Origin: Alistipes sp.
Lineage (GTDB): Bacteria; Bacteroidota; Bacteroidia; Bacteroidales; Rikenellaceae
DNA: 64,000 nt
Assembly: GCA_017935185.1 (NCBI GenBank)
Contig: JAGBIC010000029.1
Span: 34,702 to 98,701 of the forward strand
Direction of reading: 5' to 3'
How positions within the stretch are numbered: the first letter of the stretch is position 1; each line of letters begins with the position of its first letter. Under the pieces are notes generated by a model. That model was not told the DNA's origin. It did no database searches and worked only from the letters and a program-made list of their open reading frames with translations. Below are positions 17,152 to 26,293 of the stretch, in pieces. The position numbers and the translations under genes are program-made.

Positions 17152-17568
17152 ATGACCGACTATACCCTTCCTCGTACCGAGCGACTGCGTTCGCTCAAGG
17201 CCATACGTCGTATCTTCGGCGAGGGGCAGGGAGGGTTTGTATATCCTATACGATATGTGTGGCTGGCCGATAATGGTGTTGAGGCGACTCAAGAACATCC
17301 TGTGGAGGCGGAAACGAATGAGAGAGATATCAAAGTGATGTTCTCTGTGCCGAAGAAGTTTCATAAACGAGCCAATAAACGTAATCTTCTCAAACGTCGT
17401 ATGCGAGAGGTCTATCGTCTGCAACGGGCCGAATTGTGTGGATGTCTTGCGGGTGGTGGCCGCAAAATAGGAATAGCTTTTATCTACTCGGCAAAAGAGT
17501 GTCATGATTATAAAACCATCGAACATGCCATACGACGGATTTTGGCGCAAATTGTTGCACGTCTGTAA
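17152..17568 (+). CDS. rnpA: RNase P protein component
   Basis: A 138-residue basic protein that binds rnpB RNA and pre-tRNA leaders. The RNR signature reads [18 protein letters not shown] (72-89), with the preceding VPKKFHKR strand. An acidic insert (about 42-59) separates the N-terminal strands. It follows hemD by 17 bases and overlaps yidD by 44 bases. The RNA subunit gene is also in this window, at 481-840. Confidence 0.95.
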   Translation: MTDYTLPRTERLRSLKAIRRIFGEGQGGFVYPIRYVWLADNGVEATQEHPVEAETNERDIKVMFSVPKKFHKRANKRNLLKRRMREVYRLQRAELCGCLAGGGRKIGIAFIYSAKECHDYKTIEHAIRRILAQIVARL

Positions 17569-17785
17569 ACGTGCCTGCGCATTGCCCTTCATTGTATTGG
17601 TGAAGTTCTACCAATACTGTATATCGCCATTCACGCCGCCATCATGCCGTTTTGTTCCCACCTGTTCGCAATATGCTGTTGAGGCGCTTAAGAAATATGG
17701 CCCGCTAAAAGGTGGATGGCTCACATTGAAAAGGCTTGCCAGATGTCATCCGTGGGGTGGCAGTGGTTATGACCCTGTACCATAG
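17525..17785 (+). CDS. yidD: Membrane protein insertion efficiency factor YidD
   Basis: An 86-residue protein, peripheral on the inner membrane, that helps YidC-dependent insertion. The family core is clear: [28 protein letters not shown] and the ending [14 protein letters not shown]. The ATG at 17525 lies inside rnpA; an ATG at 17504 would add seven residues. The rnpA-yidD overlap is typical. A strong terminator follows 15 bases downstream. Confidence 0.92.
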   Translation: MPYDGFWRKLLHVCKRACALPFIVLVKFYQYCISPFTPPSCRFVPTCSQYAVEALKKYGPLKGGWLTLKRLARCHPWGGSGYDPVP

Positions 17786-17800
17786 TCGAGATATTAAAGT

Positions 17801-17845
17801 AAAAGAAGAAGCCACAAGATTTTCTCCTGTGGCTTCTTCTTTTAT
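17801..17845. terminator. Bidirectional terminator between yidD and the GH106 gene
   Basis: An almost perfect hairpin: AAAAGAAGAAGCCACAAG (17801-17818) pairs with CCTGTGGCTTCTTCTTTT (17826-17843). A and T runs on each side let it serve both converging genes. Confidence 0.85.
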
Positions 17846-17853
17846 GTGTTATT

Positions 17854-20800
17854 TTAGTATTGCTCGATGTTCACATCACCGATAATTCCCGATGCGGGGA
17901 TTGCAGATGTTGCGGTGTAGGGGTTGGCCGTGAGCGAAATCTTGCGCTCGTTAGCCGGCAGGCGCATGTCACCAACAATACGGTTCACCCATTTGTTCAC
18001 AACCTCGACACGAATCTGGTTCTCGCCTTTGGTGATATGGTCGGTAATATCCACCTTGAACGGCTCGCACCATGTACCTCCGGCATACTCACCGTTTACA
18101 TATACCTTTGCCATGCACTCCACTTTATTGAAATCCACTACTGTGCGGGCTTTGGTGTCGGTAATATCAAACTTTGAGGTGTAGTTGATTGTGCCTGAGA
18201 AATATTTTACATCCTCGTTCTCGCTTTGTGATAAATCGGTCAGTCTATCAAGGGTTATGCCCTTTGGTGACGATAGCTTGCCATCAAATGTGAGCGACCA
18301 CGGAGCTGTTATTGGAGTTATGCTCTTTGCTGCTGCAAAATTCTTCTCCTCGTCGGTGTGAGCTGCATCGTTGCGGAAGACGATGAAATAGCTGCCCAAA
18401 GCATCGAACTCGAGCGGGAGTTGTGTGCCATGTGCTGTGATCTCATATTCGGGCAGAGCCTTAACAGATCCGTCAACGGCGTTCCACAACTCGGGACGCA
18501 TATTCTCGTCAATGCGGAATGTGAGTGTTGCCGATACGGGAGCATTCGACTGATTCGATACAAAATATATCTCAGCTCCCATAGTTGAACGGTGGTTGTA
18601 GAGCAGCGGTGCTTCGGCGGGAATATTGCAATCGGGCACAAGGTTTATCTCGGCGAAGAGCTCCTCGAGAGAATAGCCGTTGAATACGCGCCCCTTGCCA
18701 TATTTCACCATACCCTTCTTGTCGTAGCACTCGCCCCATAATTCACGGGCCATCTGGTCAACAGCCTTGTCGGCTGCAGGGAAGTTCGCGAGGCTAGGAG
18801 AGTGTGTGGGAGGTGTTCCGAGAATTGTGGCGCCGTCGTTTACCATACGTTTGATCTTCTCAAGTAATTCGGGGCGCATATTGTCTATCGGTGGTAATAC
18901 CAGCACTCGGTATGATGTACCATGTTGCAGCATAATATTTCCGCGCACCACATTTGTATCCAGCATAAGCACCTCGGCATTTATATAATCGAACTGATAT
19001 CCCTTTGGCAGCGTGGGGTGCTGCAAGCCTGTCATCTTGGGCGCGTCCTCTCCTATGAGATATGCCACGTCGGCGATGTTGAGGCCCTGCTGCAACATAT
19101 AGTTGCATCGTTTGAGATATGCCGTAAATAGATCGATATGGCTGTACCATGTGTTGTGTGCGTCAAACTCGTTGCCGAACCATGCATTTATGCCCGGGTA
19201 ACGATCTTTATCGGCTTGTTCTATATATAGGTGTAGCAGCGTTGCGTTGATGCCTTCGGTGAAGAATCGGTCGGTGCGCTGTTTCATGTCGATAGGTGAG
19301 CGAGAGTAGGCCGGTCCGCCGGAGGTGTTTGATTCGGCCCAAATCTTACGCTTGCCATATATGTGGCCGCACGATGAGGCTGCGCGGTTCTCGATGTCGC
19401 CCAAATCACCGACACTCCAGAACTCGCCGCCAATCTCATCAGACTGACCTCCATATTGCAGGAATTCGCCCGGGAAGCCCCAGTGGCCGTAGCACTCAAG
19501 CCATGTGGTCAGACCATGGGCATTGCTGACCTTTTTCAAACCTCCCACATAATCATATGCAATGCGGTTGGCGATCATGCGGCGCAAGTCCCACAGGAAA
19601 CGGTCACTGTGGTCGGGAGAGTTTACCACCTCGCCATAGAGTGTGGGCAGATAGGGAATCATCGAGTAGCCGTAGGTCTGCTCAAACTGCTCGATCATAT
19701 CATCGGTGAAGTTCTGACCACCTGTCTCGTAGCTGTCCTGAACAACAACCTTGAATGTAGAGCGGTCTTTCTCGGGTATGCGGCGCAAAATTTCGCCTAT
19801 GTATGCGTTGAAATGGCTCTCAACGTGTTGCGCACTCATTTTGTCAATCTCAAGGCCTGTCGCCTCGGGAGTGGCAGGTGAGTTGGTTACCCCTGTTGGG
19901 GTCATACCCATGTGGCGAATCATCCATTTGCCTTCGGGAACGCTCCATGTGAGGGTGCCGTCGGCCGCCACGTGGCTTGTTATGTCTATGACTTTTTCGG
20001 GGTTAACGGCCAGCGATTTGTCATCAAGCTCAGGCATTGGCTGCCACATGTAGTGATCCCAATAGGGCAGAGGTGTTTGGCACATCTTTGCCAGGCTCTT
20101 CTCGGCGTATGATGCCACACGTGGCATAGGCGAAAGTTCGATTTTCTCGATACCGCCGGCTTGTGATGTGGGGTCGAGGATGATGCGGAAGCGTGAGGCG
20201 CTTGTTGCGGGAATTGCAATCGTAGCGGGAGCGTAAGGGGTAAATCCTACGTTCAAGCCACTATTCGAGCGGTCGATTTTTGCATCGGCTACTTTAATCC
20301 ATTTGCCGTCCTGCTCGGCCTCGATGTGGGCTGTAGTGAGCATGGGGCGGTGTGCGGGGTATATTGTTATAGAGCGCATGGTGGCCTTCTGCTCCAACTG
20401 CAACTCTATTACGTTTGCGCGATTAGCCTCCAGCTGTGTTAAGTCTTTGATATTGTTGGGAACAATTTTTGTTTTGACCTCATCTATTTCAGGGACGGGG
20501 TATGCGATTGTGCGAACATGCTGGAAATATTCGGCGGGGATGTCGAGTTTGACATTTGCCTGCATGGGACCCACTAATTGGGTCTGTGAGGATGCCAGAT
20601 AGCGCATAGCCTCCTCGGGCTTAACCCATGGGCCGCCCGATTGACTCCATCCCGGAGAGTTGAAGATACCTATTTCGATATCAAGCTCGGCGGCGGTCTT
20701 CAATGCTGTGTGAAGCACCTCCCACCACTCGTCGCTGAACATCTTAACATTGCGCTCGGTGTAGAGCCCATCCTGACCAATGTCGCCTATAAATGCTCTG

Positions 20801-21000
20801 TTGATTCCTGCACGCTTCATTGCATGGAGGTCATCAATGACACCCTCTTTTGAGATGTTGCCCGATATCCAATACCAATAAACTGCGGTTTGCACCTCCT
20901 TTGGTGGGTTCTTGAAGTTTTTCTCAAGTTCTGATGATGTGCATGCTGCTAATGCAACGATGGCAGTGATGCATGCTAGTAGTGAAATAAATCGCTTCAT
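17854..21000 (-). CDS. GH106-like alpha-L-rhamnosidase lipoprotein
   Basis: A 1048-residue lipoprotein with signal peptide ending at Cys20 (ALAAC). The body resembles GH106: a WYWISGNISKEGVIDDLHAMKRAG opening, a long TIM-barrel region including AESNTSGGPAYSR, and a C-terminal beta-sandwich resembling the GH2 sugar-binding fold (about 900-1048). GH106 enzymes release terminal alpha-L-rhamnose from pectic rhamnogalacturonan and similar glycans. The catalytic acids cannot be fixed by eye. The gene stands alone between terminators with its own promoter and no SusC/D pair. Confidence 0.8.
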   Translation of the reverse strand: MKRFISLLACITAIVALAACTSSELEKNFKNPPKEVQTAVYWYWISGNISKEGVIDDLHAMKRAGINRAFIGDIGQDGLYTERNVKMFSDEWWEVLHTALKTAAELDIEIGIFNSPGWSQSGGPWVKPEEAMRYLASSQTQLVGPMQANVKLDIPAEYFQHVRTIAYPVPEIDEVKTKIVPNNIKDLTQLEANRANVIELQLEQKATMRSITIYPAHRPMLTTAHIEAEQDGKWIKVADAKIDRSNSGLNVGFTPYAPATIAIPATSASRFRIILDPTSQAGGIEKIELSPMPRVASYAEKSLAKMCQTPLPYWDHYMWQPMPELDDKSLAVNPEKVIDITSHVAADGTLTWSVPEGKWMIRHMGMTPTGVTNSPATPEATGLEIDKMSAQHVESHFNAYIGEILRRIPEKDRSTFKVVVQDSYETGGQNFTDDMIEQFEQTYGYSMIPYLPTLYGEVVNSPDHSDRFLWDLRRMIANRIAYDYVGGLKKVSNAHGLTTWLECYGHWGFPGEFLQYGGQSDEIGGEFWSVGDLGDIENRAASSCGHIYGKRKIWAESNTSGGPAYSRSPIDMKQRTDRFFTEGINATLLHLYIEQADKDRYPGINAWFGNEFDAHNTWYSHIDLFTAYLKRCNYMLQQGLNIADVAYLIGEDAPKMTGLQHPTLPKGYQFDYINAEVLMLDTNVVRGNIMLQHGTSYRVLVLPPIDNMRPELLEKIKRMVNDGATILGTPPTHSPSLANFPAADKAVDQMARELWGECYDKKGMVKYGKGRVFNGYSLEELFAEINLVPDCNIPAEAPLLYNHRSTMGAEIYFVSNQSNAPVSATLTFRIDENMRPELWNAVDGSVKALPEYEITAHGTQLPLEFDALGSYFIVFRNDAAHTDEEKNFAAAKSITPITAPWSLTFDGKLSSPKGITLDRLTDLSQSENEDVKYFSGTINYTSKFDITDTKARTVVDFNKVECMAKVYVNGEYAGGTWCEPFKVDITDHITKGENQIRVEVVNKWVNRIVGDMRLPANERKISLTANPYTATSAIPASGIIGDVNIEQY

Positions 21001-21016
21001 AACAATAGTGTTTTCA

Positions 21017-21048
21017 CAAATTTATATATTTTGACCCTATTTTGCAAT
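21017..21048 (-). promoter_or_regulatory. Promoter of the GH106 gene
   Basis: TAAATTTG on the minus strand (complement of 21017-21024) with ATTG (complement of 21045-21048) 20 bases upstream. It lies 17 bases before the start codon. Confidence 0.6.
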
Positions 21049-21118
21049 TACGGGCAGACACATTTGGTGTTTTATGTTAAAATCATAAGAATTTAAATCA
21101 AAATTATAACTGTCAAAC

Positions 21119-21150
21119 AAAAAAGGTTGCCGACAATTGCCGACAACCTT
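21119..21150 (-). terminator. Terminator of rny
   Basis: On the minus strand AAGGTTG and CAACCTT (21123-21129 and 21144-21150) pair around a loop with an inner repeat, followed by a T run. It lies 25 bases past the rny stop. Confidence 0.75.
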
Positions 21151-21174
21151 TGTGATAGTTTCTTTTTAAAATAT

Positions 21175-22722
21175 TTATTTTGCGTAGCTTACAGAACGAG
21201 TCTCGCGAATAACGGTAATCTTCACCTGACCCGGATAGGTCATCTCGTCCTGAATCTTTTTTGCTATGTCGTGTGACAATGACTCCGACTCTTGGTCTGA
21301 AAGTTTGTCGGCACCTACAATTACGCGCAACTCGCGACCAGCCTGAATAGCGTAGGTCTTGACCACTCCGGGATATGACAACGCGATGTCCTCCATCTCC
21401 TTGAGTCGCTTGATGTATGACTCCACTACCTCGCGGCGTGCGCCCGGGCGTGCACCAGAGATGGCGTCACATACCTGAATAATAGGCGCAATCATAGATG
21501 TCATCTCAACCTCGTCGTGGTGAGCTCCTACGGCATTGCAAATGTCGGCCTTCTCCTTGAATTTTTCGGCCAACTTCATACCTATAATTGCGTGTGGCAA
21601 TTCGGGCTCGTCATCGGGTACCTTGCCTATATCGTGCAGAAGACCGGCGCGGCGGGCAGCCTTTACGGGAAGACCCAGCTCCGAAGCCATGATACCAGCC
21701 AGATTGGCTGTCTCGCGAGCGTGCTGCAAGAGGTTCTGACCGTATGATGAACGATATTTCATCTTACCTATAAGGCGGATGAGCTCGGGGTGTAAGCCAT
21801 GTATTCCCAAATCGATTGCGGTACGCTTACCAACCTCGACAATCTCCTCCTCGATCTGCTTCTTGACCTTGGCAACAACCTCCTCGATGCGGGCGGGGTG
21901 GATGCGGCCGTCGGTAACAAGCTGGTGCAGTGCCAAACGCGCAATCTCACGACGAACAGGGTCGAAACCACTCAGGATAATAGCCTCGGGAGTGTCATCA
22001 ACTATAATCTCAATACCTGTGGCGGCCTCCAAAGCGCGGATGTTACGACCCTCGCGGCCGATGATGCGACCCTTGACCTCGTCACTGTCGATGTTGAATA
22101 CTGTTACAGCATTTTCAATGGCAGTCTCGGTAGCAACACGCTGAATCGAGGTTACGATAATACGCTTTGCCTCTTTTGTAGCTGTGAGTTTTGCCTCTTC
22201 AATAGTTTCGTTGATATATGAGTCGGCTTCGGCCTTTGCCTCAGCTTTCATATTCTCAATAAGGATGTTCTTGGCATCCTCGGCGCTCATGCCTGAAATC
22301 TGCTCAAGGCGGGTATTCTGTTCCTTGATTACCTGCGCAAGCTCCTCCTTCTTGGTGTTGAGGCTCTGCAACTGATTGTTCATCTGCTCCTTCAGGCGGT
22401 CATTCTCCTTGATTTTGTTGTCAAGGTCGCGCTGCTGGTTTTGAAGATTGTTCTCAATCTGCTTTGCACGCTGTTCCATCTTTGCAATCTCCTGATTGCG
22501 ACGGTTTGTCTCGCGGTCATGCTCGCTCTTAAGCTGGATGAACTTCTCCTTGGCTTGAAGAATCTTCTCTTTCTTTATCATCTCGCCCTCGGCCTCTGCC
22601 TCCTTGAGAGCATTTTCTCGTTGCTTTTTTATCGTGTTTTTGGTGATGTGCGTTGTCACAAGATTGTAGGCAACAACACTTACCACCGCCGACAAAAGGG
22701 CTGTTAATACTATTGTCATCAT
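21175..22722 (-). CDS. rny: Ribonuclease Y
   Basis: A 515-residue membrane-anchored endoribonuclease that starts mRNA decay. The order is an N-terminal hydrophobic anchor (about 3-20), a long charged coiled coil (about 35-190), a KH domain ([17 protein letters not shown] near 220-236) and an HD domain (LLHDIGK near 360-366, with HAIIG and GAHHDEVE following). The length is standard. The gene lies just downstream of the 6S-like RNA and has its own terminator. Confidence 0.95.
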   Translation of the reverse strand: MMTIVLTALLSAVVSVVAYNLVTTHITKNTIKKQRENALKEAEAEGEMIKKEKILQAKEKFIQLKSEHDRETNRRNQEIAKMEQRAKQIENNLQNQQRDLDNKIKENDRLKEQMNNQLQSLNTKKEELAQVIKEQNTRLEQISGMSAEDAKNILIENMKAEAKAEADSYINETIEEAKLTATKEAKRIIVTSIQRVATETAIENAVTVFNIDSDEVKGRIIGREGRNIRALEAATGIEIIVDDTPEAIILSGFDPVRREIARLALHQLVTDGRIHPARIEEVVAKVKKQIEEEIVEVGKRTAIDLGIHGLHPELIRLIGKMKYRSSYGQNLLQHARETANLAGIMASELGLPVKAARRAGLLHDIGKVPDDEPELPHAIIGMKLAEKFKEKADICNAVGAHHDEVEMTSMIAPIIQVCDAISGARPGARREVVESYIKRLKEMEDIALSYPGVVKTYAIQAGRELRVIVGADKLSDQESESLSHDIAKKIQDEMTYPGQVKITVIRETRSVSYAK

Positions 22723-22781
22723 TTGTATTTTTTGTATTAAAGTGGTTAATATTATGTTGTTAGTGTAACTTTATTTATGTA

Positions 22782-22980
22782 AAAACCGCATAGAAGTTCC
22801 TTTTCTTGTTTGACGAATCTGCCGATAAGTCAAGGTGTGGGGCTCCGGAGTTCGCAATCGTCCAACGGTGCGCGCGGCACACCCCTTGCGGGGTTAAGGC
22901 CTGATTTTGAGAAACCGAGAGTTGACCCAATGTAATAAGTGTTCAGTTTCGCAAAGCTATAAGGAAATCTATGCGGGTAG
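22782..22980 (-). ncRNA. ssrS: Candidate 6S RNA
   Basis: The 336-base gap between zapA and rny encodes, on the minus strand, a rod-like RNA of about 195 nt. The closing helix pairs CCGCATAGA...CCTT (22961-22976 complement) with AAGG...TCTATGCGG (22786-22804 complement), and a T run follows at once. Inner pairs GTCAA/TTGAC and GGGGTGTG/CCCACACC flank an open central region; an apical CCCC-GCAA-GGGG hairpin competes with the latter. 6S RNA mimics an open promoter and binds RNA polymerase. The location beside zapA matches ssrS in other bacteria. The assignment is from shape and context. Confidence 0.65.
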
Positions 22981-23008
22981 ATTTTTTATGTAAAGAACTC
23001 GTTTTAGC

Positions 23009-23029
23009 TTGAGCAATAATTGTGCTCAA
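23009..23029. repeat. Perfect 7-bp inverted repeat upstream of the 6S-like RNA
   Basis: TTGAGCA and TGCTCAA flank a seven-base AT-rich spacer. It has no T run, so it is not a usual terminator. It sits between the zapA stop and the 6S-like RNA start and could be an operator or a weak end signal for zapA mRNA. Confidence 0.4.
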
Positions 23030-23058
23030 TACTGTGACAGGCCTGCGCCGTGTCGGAT

Positions 23059-23382
23059 TTATTTCTTTGTTTTGGTGCGACGAGGAATGCGGTTTAGGTG
23101 CTTGTCAAGACGCTGTGAAAGCGCATCCAGAGCCTTCATATCCTCATCTTCCATCTGGTTTTGACGGGCTGTTGTTATGTTGTTTATGCTGAACAACAAT
23201 GCCGTTGTAGCCAGACAATCCTGCGTTGAAAAATTATCACCAAATGCTTTCTTCCAGCGATTTACACTGGTGTTTACCTCTCGCTCGGCCAAGCGGTATA
23301 CCTCCTCCTTGTCGCTCTCTATGTTCATCTGGTAGGGCTTGCCTGCCAACTTGAGGCTTATTCTCTGTTTTGGTTTCTCCAT
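23059..23382 (-). CDS. zapA: Cell division protein ZapA
   Basis: A 107-residue cytosolic protein that bundles FtsZ filaments. The N-terminal ISLKLAGKPYQMNIESDKEEVYRLAEREVN part matches the ZapA globular domain, followed by a helix with the usual LATTALLFSINNITTA stretch and a C-terminal coiled coil with a basic end. It lies 12 bases after the small coiled-coil gene and before the 6S-like RNA. Confidence 0.9.
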   Translation of the reverse strand: MEKPKQRISLKLAGKPYQMNIESDKEEVYRLAEREVNTSVNRWKKAFGDNFSTQDCLATTALLFSINNITTARQNQMEDEDMKALDALSQRLDKHLNRIPRRTKTKK

Positions 23383-23394
23383 AACTCAAAGGAA

Positions 23395-23694
23395 TCAGTT
23401 TTGCTGTGCTTTGGTCAGCAGCGCTATGCACTTGTCAACCTCCCGCAATAACAGGTTGATGCGTGCGCGCGATTTATTTTTATCGGTGGCGTTACCTGCC
23501 AACCCTTCGGCAAGGCGCAATCTTTGAAGTTCGGCATTAAGAGCCTGAATGGCCTCCTGTTGCTCACGAACCTGCACGCGTAACTCGTCACGCTCTTGGC
23601 ATACAGCGTCATAATCGGCCTCGAGTCGTTCATGCTGCGAGATGACTCTGTCGATTTGAGCTTCAATATGCGTTATAATACTTTTGCAAGCCAT
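23395..23694 (-). CDS. Small coiled-coil protein upstream of zapA (ZapB-like)
   Basis: A 99-residue protein, mostly one long heptad-patterned helix (IEAQIDRVISQHERLEADYDAVCQERDELR). The last third is basic, ending in ALLTKAQQN. The start is the ATG at 23694 (MACKSIITH); the open frame extends further up but has no family support. Small coiled-coil genes directly before zapA are usual in Bacteroidetes, and a division-associated scaffold role like ZapB is an inference from place and shape only. Confidence 0.65.
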   Translation of the reverse strand: MACKSIITHIEAQIDRVISQHERLEADYDAVCQERDELRVQVREQQEAIQALNAELQRLRLAEGLAGNATDKNKSRARINLLLREVDKCIALLTKAQQN

Positions 23695-23808
23695 GGGTTG
23701 TGGTATAGCTATATTCCAATTCAAAGGTATGAAAAAAATATGGTTTTCACAAATTTTTCACCCTTACATGGGTGGATTTATATTTATTTTAATAAAATCA
23801 AAATATTT

Positions 23809-26226
23809 TTAGTTGGCATTTATGGTGTATGTTGTATTTTTCTCTGTGGGGAAAATGGTCTCATAGAGGGTTTCGCCATTTTGGGTAATAGCTTGCGATT
23901 TGGCAATCTCCTCGCCTTTGTATGTGATGATTATGGGGAGCGAGGTGAGGATTTTGCAATCGTTGCCCGAAAGTGAAGTTATAGTTCCCGTATGTAGTTT
24001 GTTTGCTGCCCACGAGCATGAGAACTCAAAGTTGCCTCGTGCCTTCAATCCCTTAAAAGATCCTGTTTGCCAAGCCTTTGGAAGAGCCGGAAGCAGTTTG
24101 ATATATTCTGTGTGGCTTTGAATCAGCATCTCGGCAATGCCGGCTGTGCCGCCGAAGTTTCCGTCGATTTGGAATGGCGGGTGGTTGTCGAACAGGTTGC
24201 CGAGGGTAGATTTTTTCAGCAACAGGTCAATGTGGTGCAGGGCATTGTCGCCATCGAGTAGACGGGCGTAGAAATTGATTATCCACGCTCTGCTCCAGCC
24301 GGTGTGTCCGCCGCCCGATGAAAGGCGGAGCGAGATGGTTCTTTGTGCTGCAGCGAAAAGTTCGGGTGTGGATTGTGATATTTGGCGACCCGGGTGTAGA
24401 CCTAATAGGTGAGAGATGTGGCGGTGACCCGGCTCGGCCTCCTTGTAATCCTCAATCCACTCCTGGATACCTCCCAACGATGGTGATACCTTTACGGGTG
24501 GCAGCTCTTTAAGAACTTGTTGCAGTGAGTCTGCAAACTCCTTGTCCCTATCCAAAATCTCAGATGTTGCGATGCAGTTGTTGAATAGCTCGGTAATAAT
24601 CTGAATATCCATCGTAGCCCCATAGGTGATATCCATCGCTTTGTTGCTTATGGGGTCGATGTAGCTATTTTCGGGAGAGTTGGATGGCGCGGTAACCCAT
24701 TGGCCTCTCTTGTCGCGAACCAAAAAGTCGAGAACAAATTGCGCCGAAGATTTCATAATAGGGTATGCCGTATTCTCCAGAAAATCTTTATCCTGTGTGA
24801 AAGCATAATGCTCGAATATGGGGAAGGTCATCCATGGACCACCCATCGGGAAACATCCCCATATTCCATCCATTACGGCTGTACGTCCAAATGGGTCGGT
24901 GAGGTGGTGCAGAGTCCAACCACGTGCGTTATACATCTCTTTGGCTGTTACACTTCCGGGCTTTTGGAGCTTGTCCATCAAGTCGATAAGTGGCAGAGCT
25001 GTTTCCGATAGATTGCAGACCTCCGCCGGCCAATAGTTCATCTGAAGATTGATATTGGTGTGGAAATCAGAGTTCCATGGAGCTTTGTACTCTTTATTCC
25101 AAATACCTTGCAGATTGGCGGGCAGCACGCCGGGTGTGCGGGAGCTGTTCATCAGCAGGTATCGTCCGTATTGGAAGTAGAGACTGATAAGGCTTGGGTC
25201 GTTGGCTCCCTCCTTGAAGGCTTGCAGGCGAATGTCGGTAGGCAGAGCGTCTTGTGCAGTCTTGCCCAAATCCAATGACACTCGGTTGAAAATCGCCGAG
25301 TGGTCGGCAATATGCCTCTCTTGCAGTTTCTTGTAGCTATATTCTGCGGCCTGTGCAATCTTTTGTCCGCACTTTTCCAGAGGGTTGATGCTCCTGTCGA
25401 AATTGAGTATTGCAAGGTTGTAGTCGGTAGCTGCGCTCCACAAAAGGGTTACCCAGCGGGCATTGCTGATATATATACCACCATCTTTTTCCTCAATTTT
25501 ACCCCCTTTGTGTAGCACGCGCAGTTTGGCGGCAAACTTCATGTGCGCTCCTCCTTCACCTGTGCGGGGGTCGTCTTCATCGATTATTTGCCCCTCCATT
25601 ATAATTTCGTTGCCCTCGACTCTTGTCGTTACGTCTTTCTCTCTTTGCAGGCGTACATGGAGATTCAGAGCGCCTTGCTGCGATGAGTGAATGAGGGTTG
25701 TAATTACATCGTCAACGGCCGAAGCGAATGAGGTCTGCTCGTAGTCAATACCCTGCGATGTGAAGGTTGTTGAATATATACCTCGACTCAAATCCAGCGA
25801 GCGGCGATAGTTTGTGGTGTCTTTGATGTCGTAGTCCAACAAAATGTCACCAAAGGTCTGGTATGAACGTATCCTGGGCGGAGTGCCGACCATAACTTCT
25901 GCGGCAAGGCTTTTTGCCTCGGCATATTTGTGGTTCAGAATAAGCTCGCGTATTTTCCCTAAATTCTCGGCAGCCTTGGGGTTGTTGCCGTTTATTTGAG
26001 AACCCGCCCATAGGCTCTCTTCGTTTACTTGGATGGTCTCGTGGAACGGATTGCCAAAAATCATGGCTCCCAATCGCCCGTTTCCTATCGGAAGAGCCTC
26101 CTCCCACACCTTTGCAGGGGTTTTGTACCATATCAGGTAGTCTGAATTTTGCTCTTTATTTTGTTTGCATGCAATGAGCAGAACTGCCATGCAGATAGTT
26201 AGCAGAAGTGATATGTTTTTTCTCAT
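23809..26226 (-). CDS. GH95 family glycoside hydrolase (alpha-L-fucosidase type) lipoprotein
   Basis: An 805-residue lipoprotein; the signal peptide ends at Cys20 (LLIAC). The N-terminal domain opens with WYKTPAKVWEEALPIGNGRL, a hallmark of GH95, followed by NEESLWAG. The catalytic barrel contains TAPSNSPENSY and the later GGGHTGWSRAW and QIDGNFGGTAG blocks. GH95 enzymes remove alpha-1,2-fucose, or alpha-L-galactose, by inversion. The true start is at 26226; the open frame continues upstream into rimO but without signal or homology. It lies 67 bases after rimO on the same strand and may share its transcript. Confidence 0.9.
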   Translation of the reverse strand: MRKNISLLLTICMAVLLIACKQNKEQNSDYLIWYKTPAKVWEEALPIGNGRLGAMIFGNPFHETIQVNEESLWAGSQINGNNPKAAENLGKIRELILNHKYAEAKSLAAEVMVGTPPRIRSYQTFGDILLDYDIKDTTNYRRSLDLSRGIYSTTFTSQGIDYEQTSFASAVDDVITTLIHSSQQGALNLHVRLQREKDVTTRVEGNEIIMEGQIIDEDDPRTGEGGAHMKFAAKLRVLHKGGKIEEKDGGIYISNARWVTLLWSAATDYNLAILNFDRSINPLEKCGQKIAQAAEYSYKKLQERHIADHSAIFNRVSLDLGKTAQDALPTDIRLQAFKEGANDPSLISLYFQYGRYLLMNSSRTPGVLPANLQGIWNKEYKAPWNSDFHTNINLQMNYWPAEVCNLSETALPLIDLMDKLQKPGSVTAKEMYNARGWTLHHLTDPFGRTAVMDGIWGCFPMGGPWMTFPIFEHYAFTQDKDFLENTAYPIMKSSAQFVLDFLVRDKRGQWVTAPSNSPENSYIDPISNKAMDITYGATMDIQIITELFNNCIATSEILDRDKEFADSLQQVLKELPPVKVSPSLGGIQEWIEDYKEAEPGHRHISHLLGLHPGRQISQSTPELFAAAQRTISLRLSSGGGHTGWSRAWIINFYARLLDGDNALHHIDLLLKKSTLGNLFDNHPPFQIDGNFGGTAGIAEMLIQSHTEYIKLLPALPKAWQTGSFKGLKARGNFEFSCSWAANKLHTGTITSLSGNDCKILTSLPIIITYKGEEIAKSQAITQNGETLYETIFPTEKNTTYTINAN

Positions 26227-26293
26227 ATTAGCAGTCTTGTATATTACAGTGTCTAAAAGAATCCGTACACCAAAATATATTAGTTGCACGCTA

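Noticed and set aside
22441-22707. Plus-strand open frames opposite rny
   Set aside because: They mirror the coiled-coil codons of rny (Leu/Cys-rich shadow) and have no independent support.
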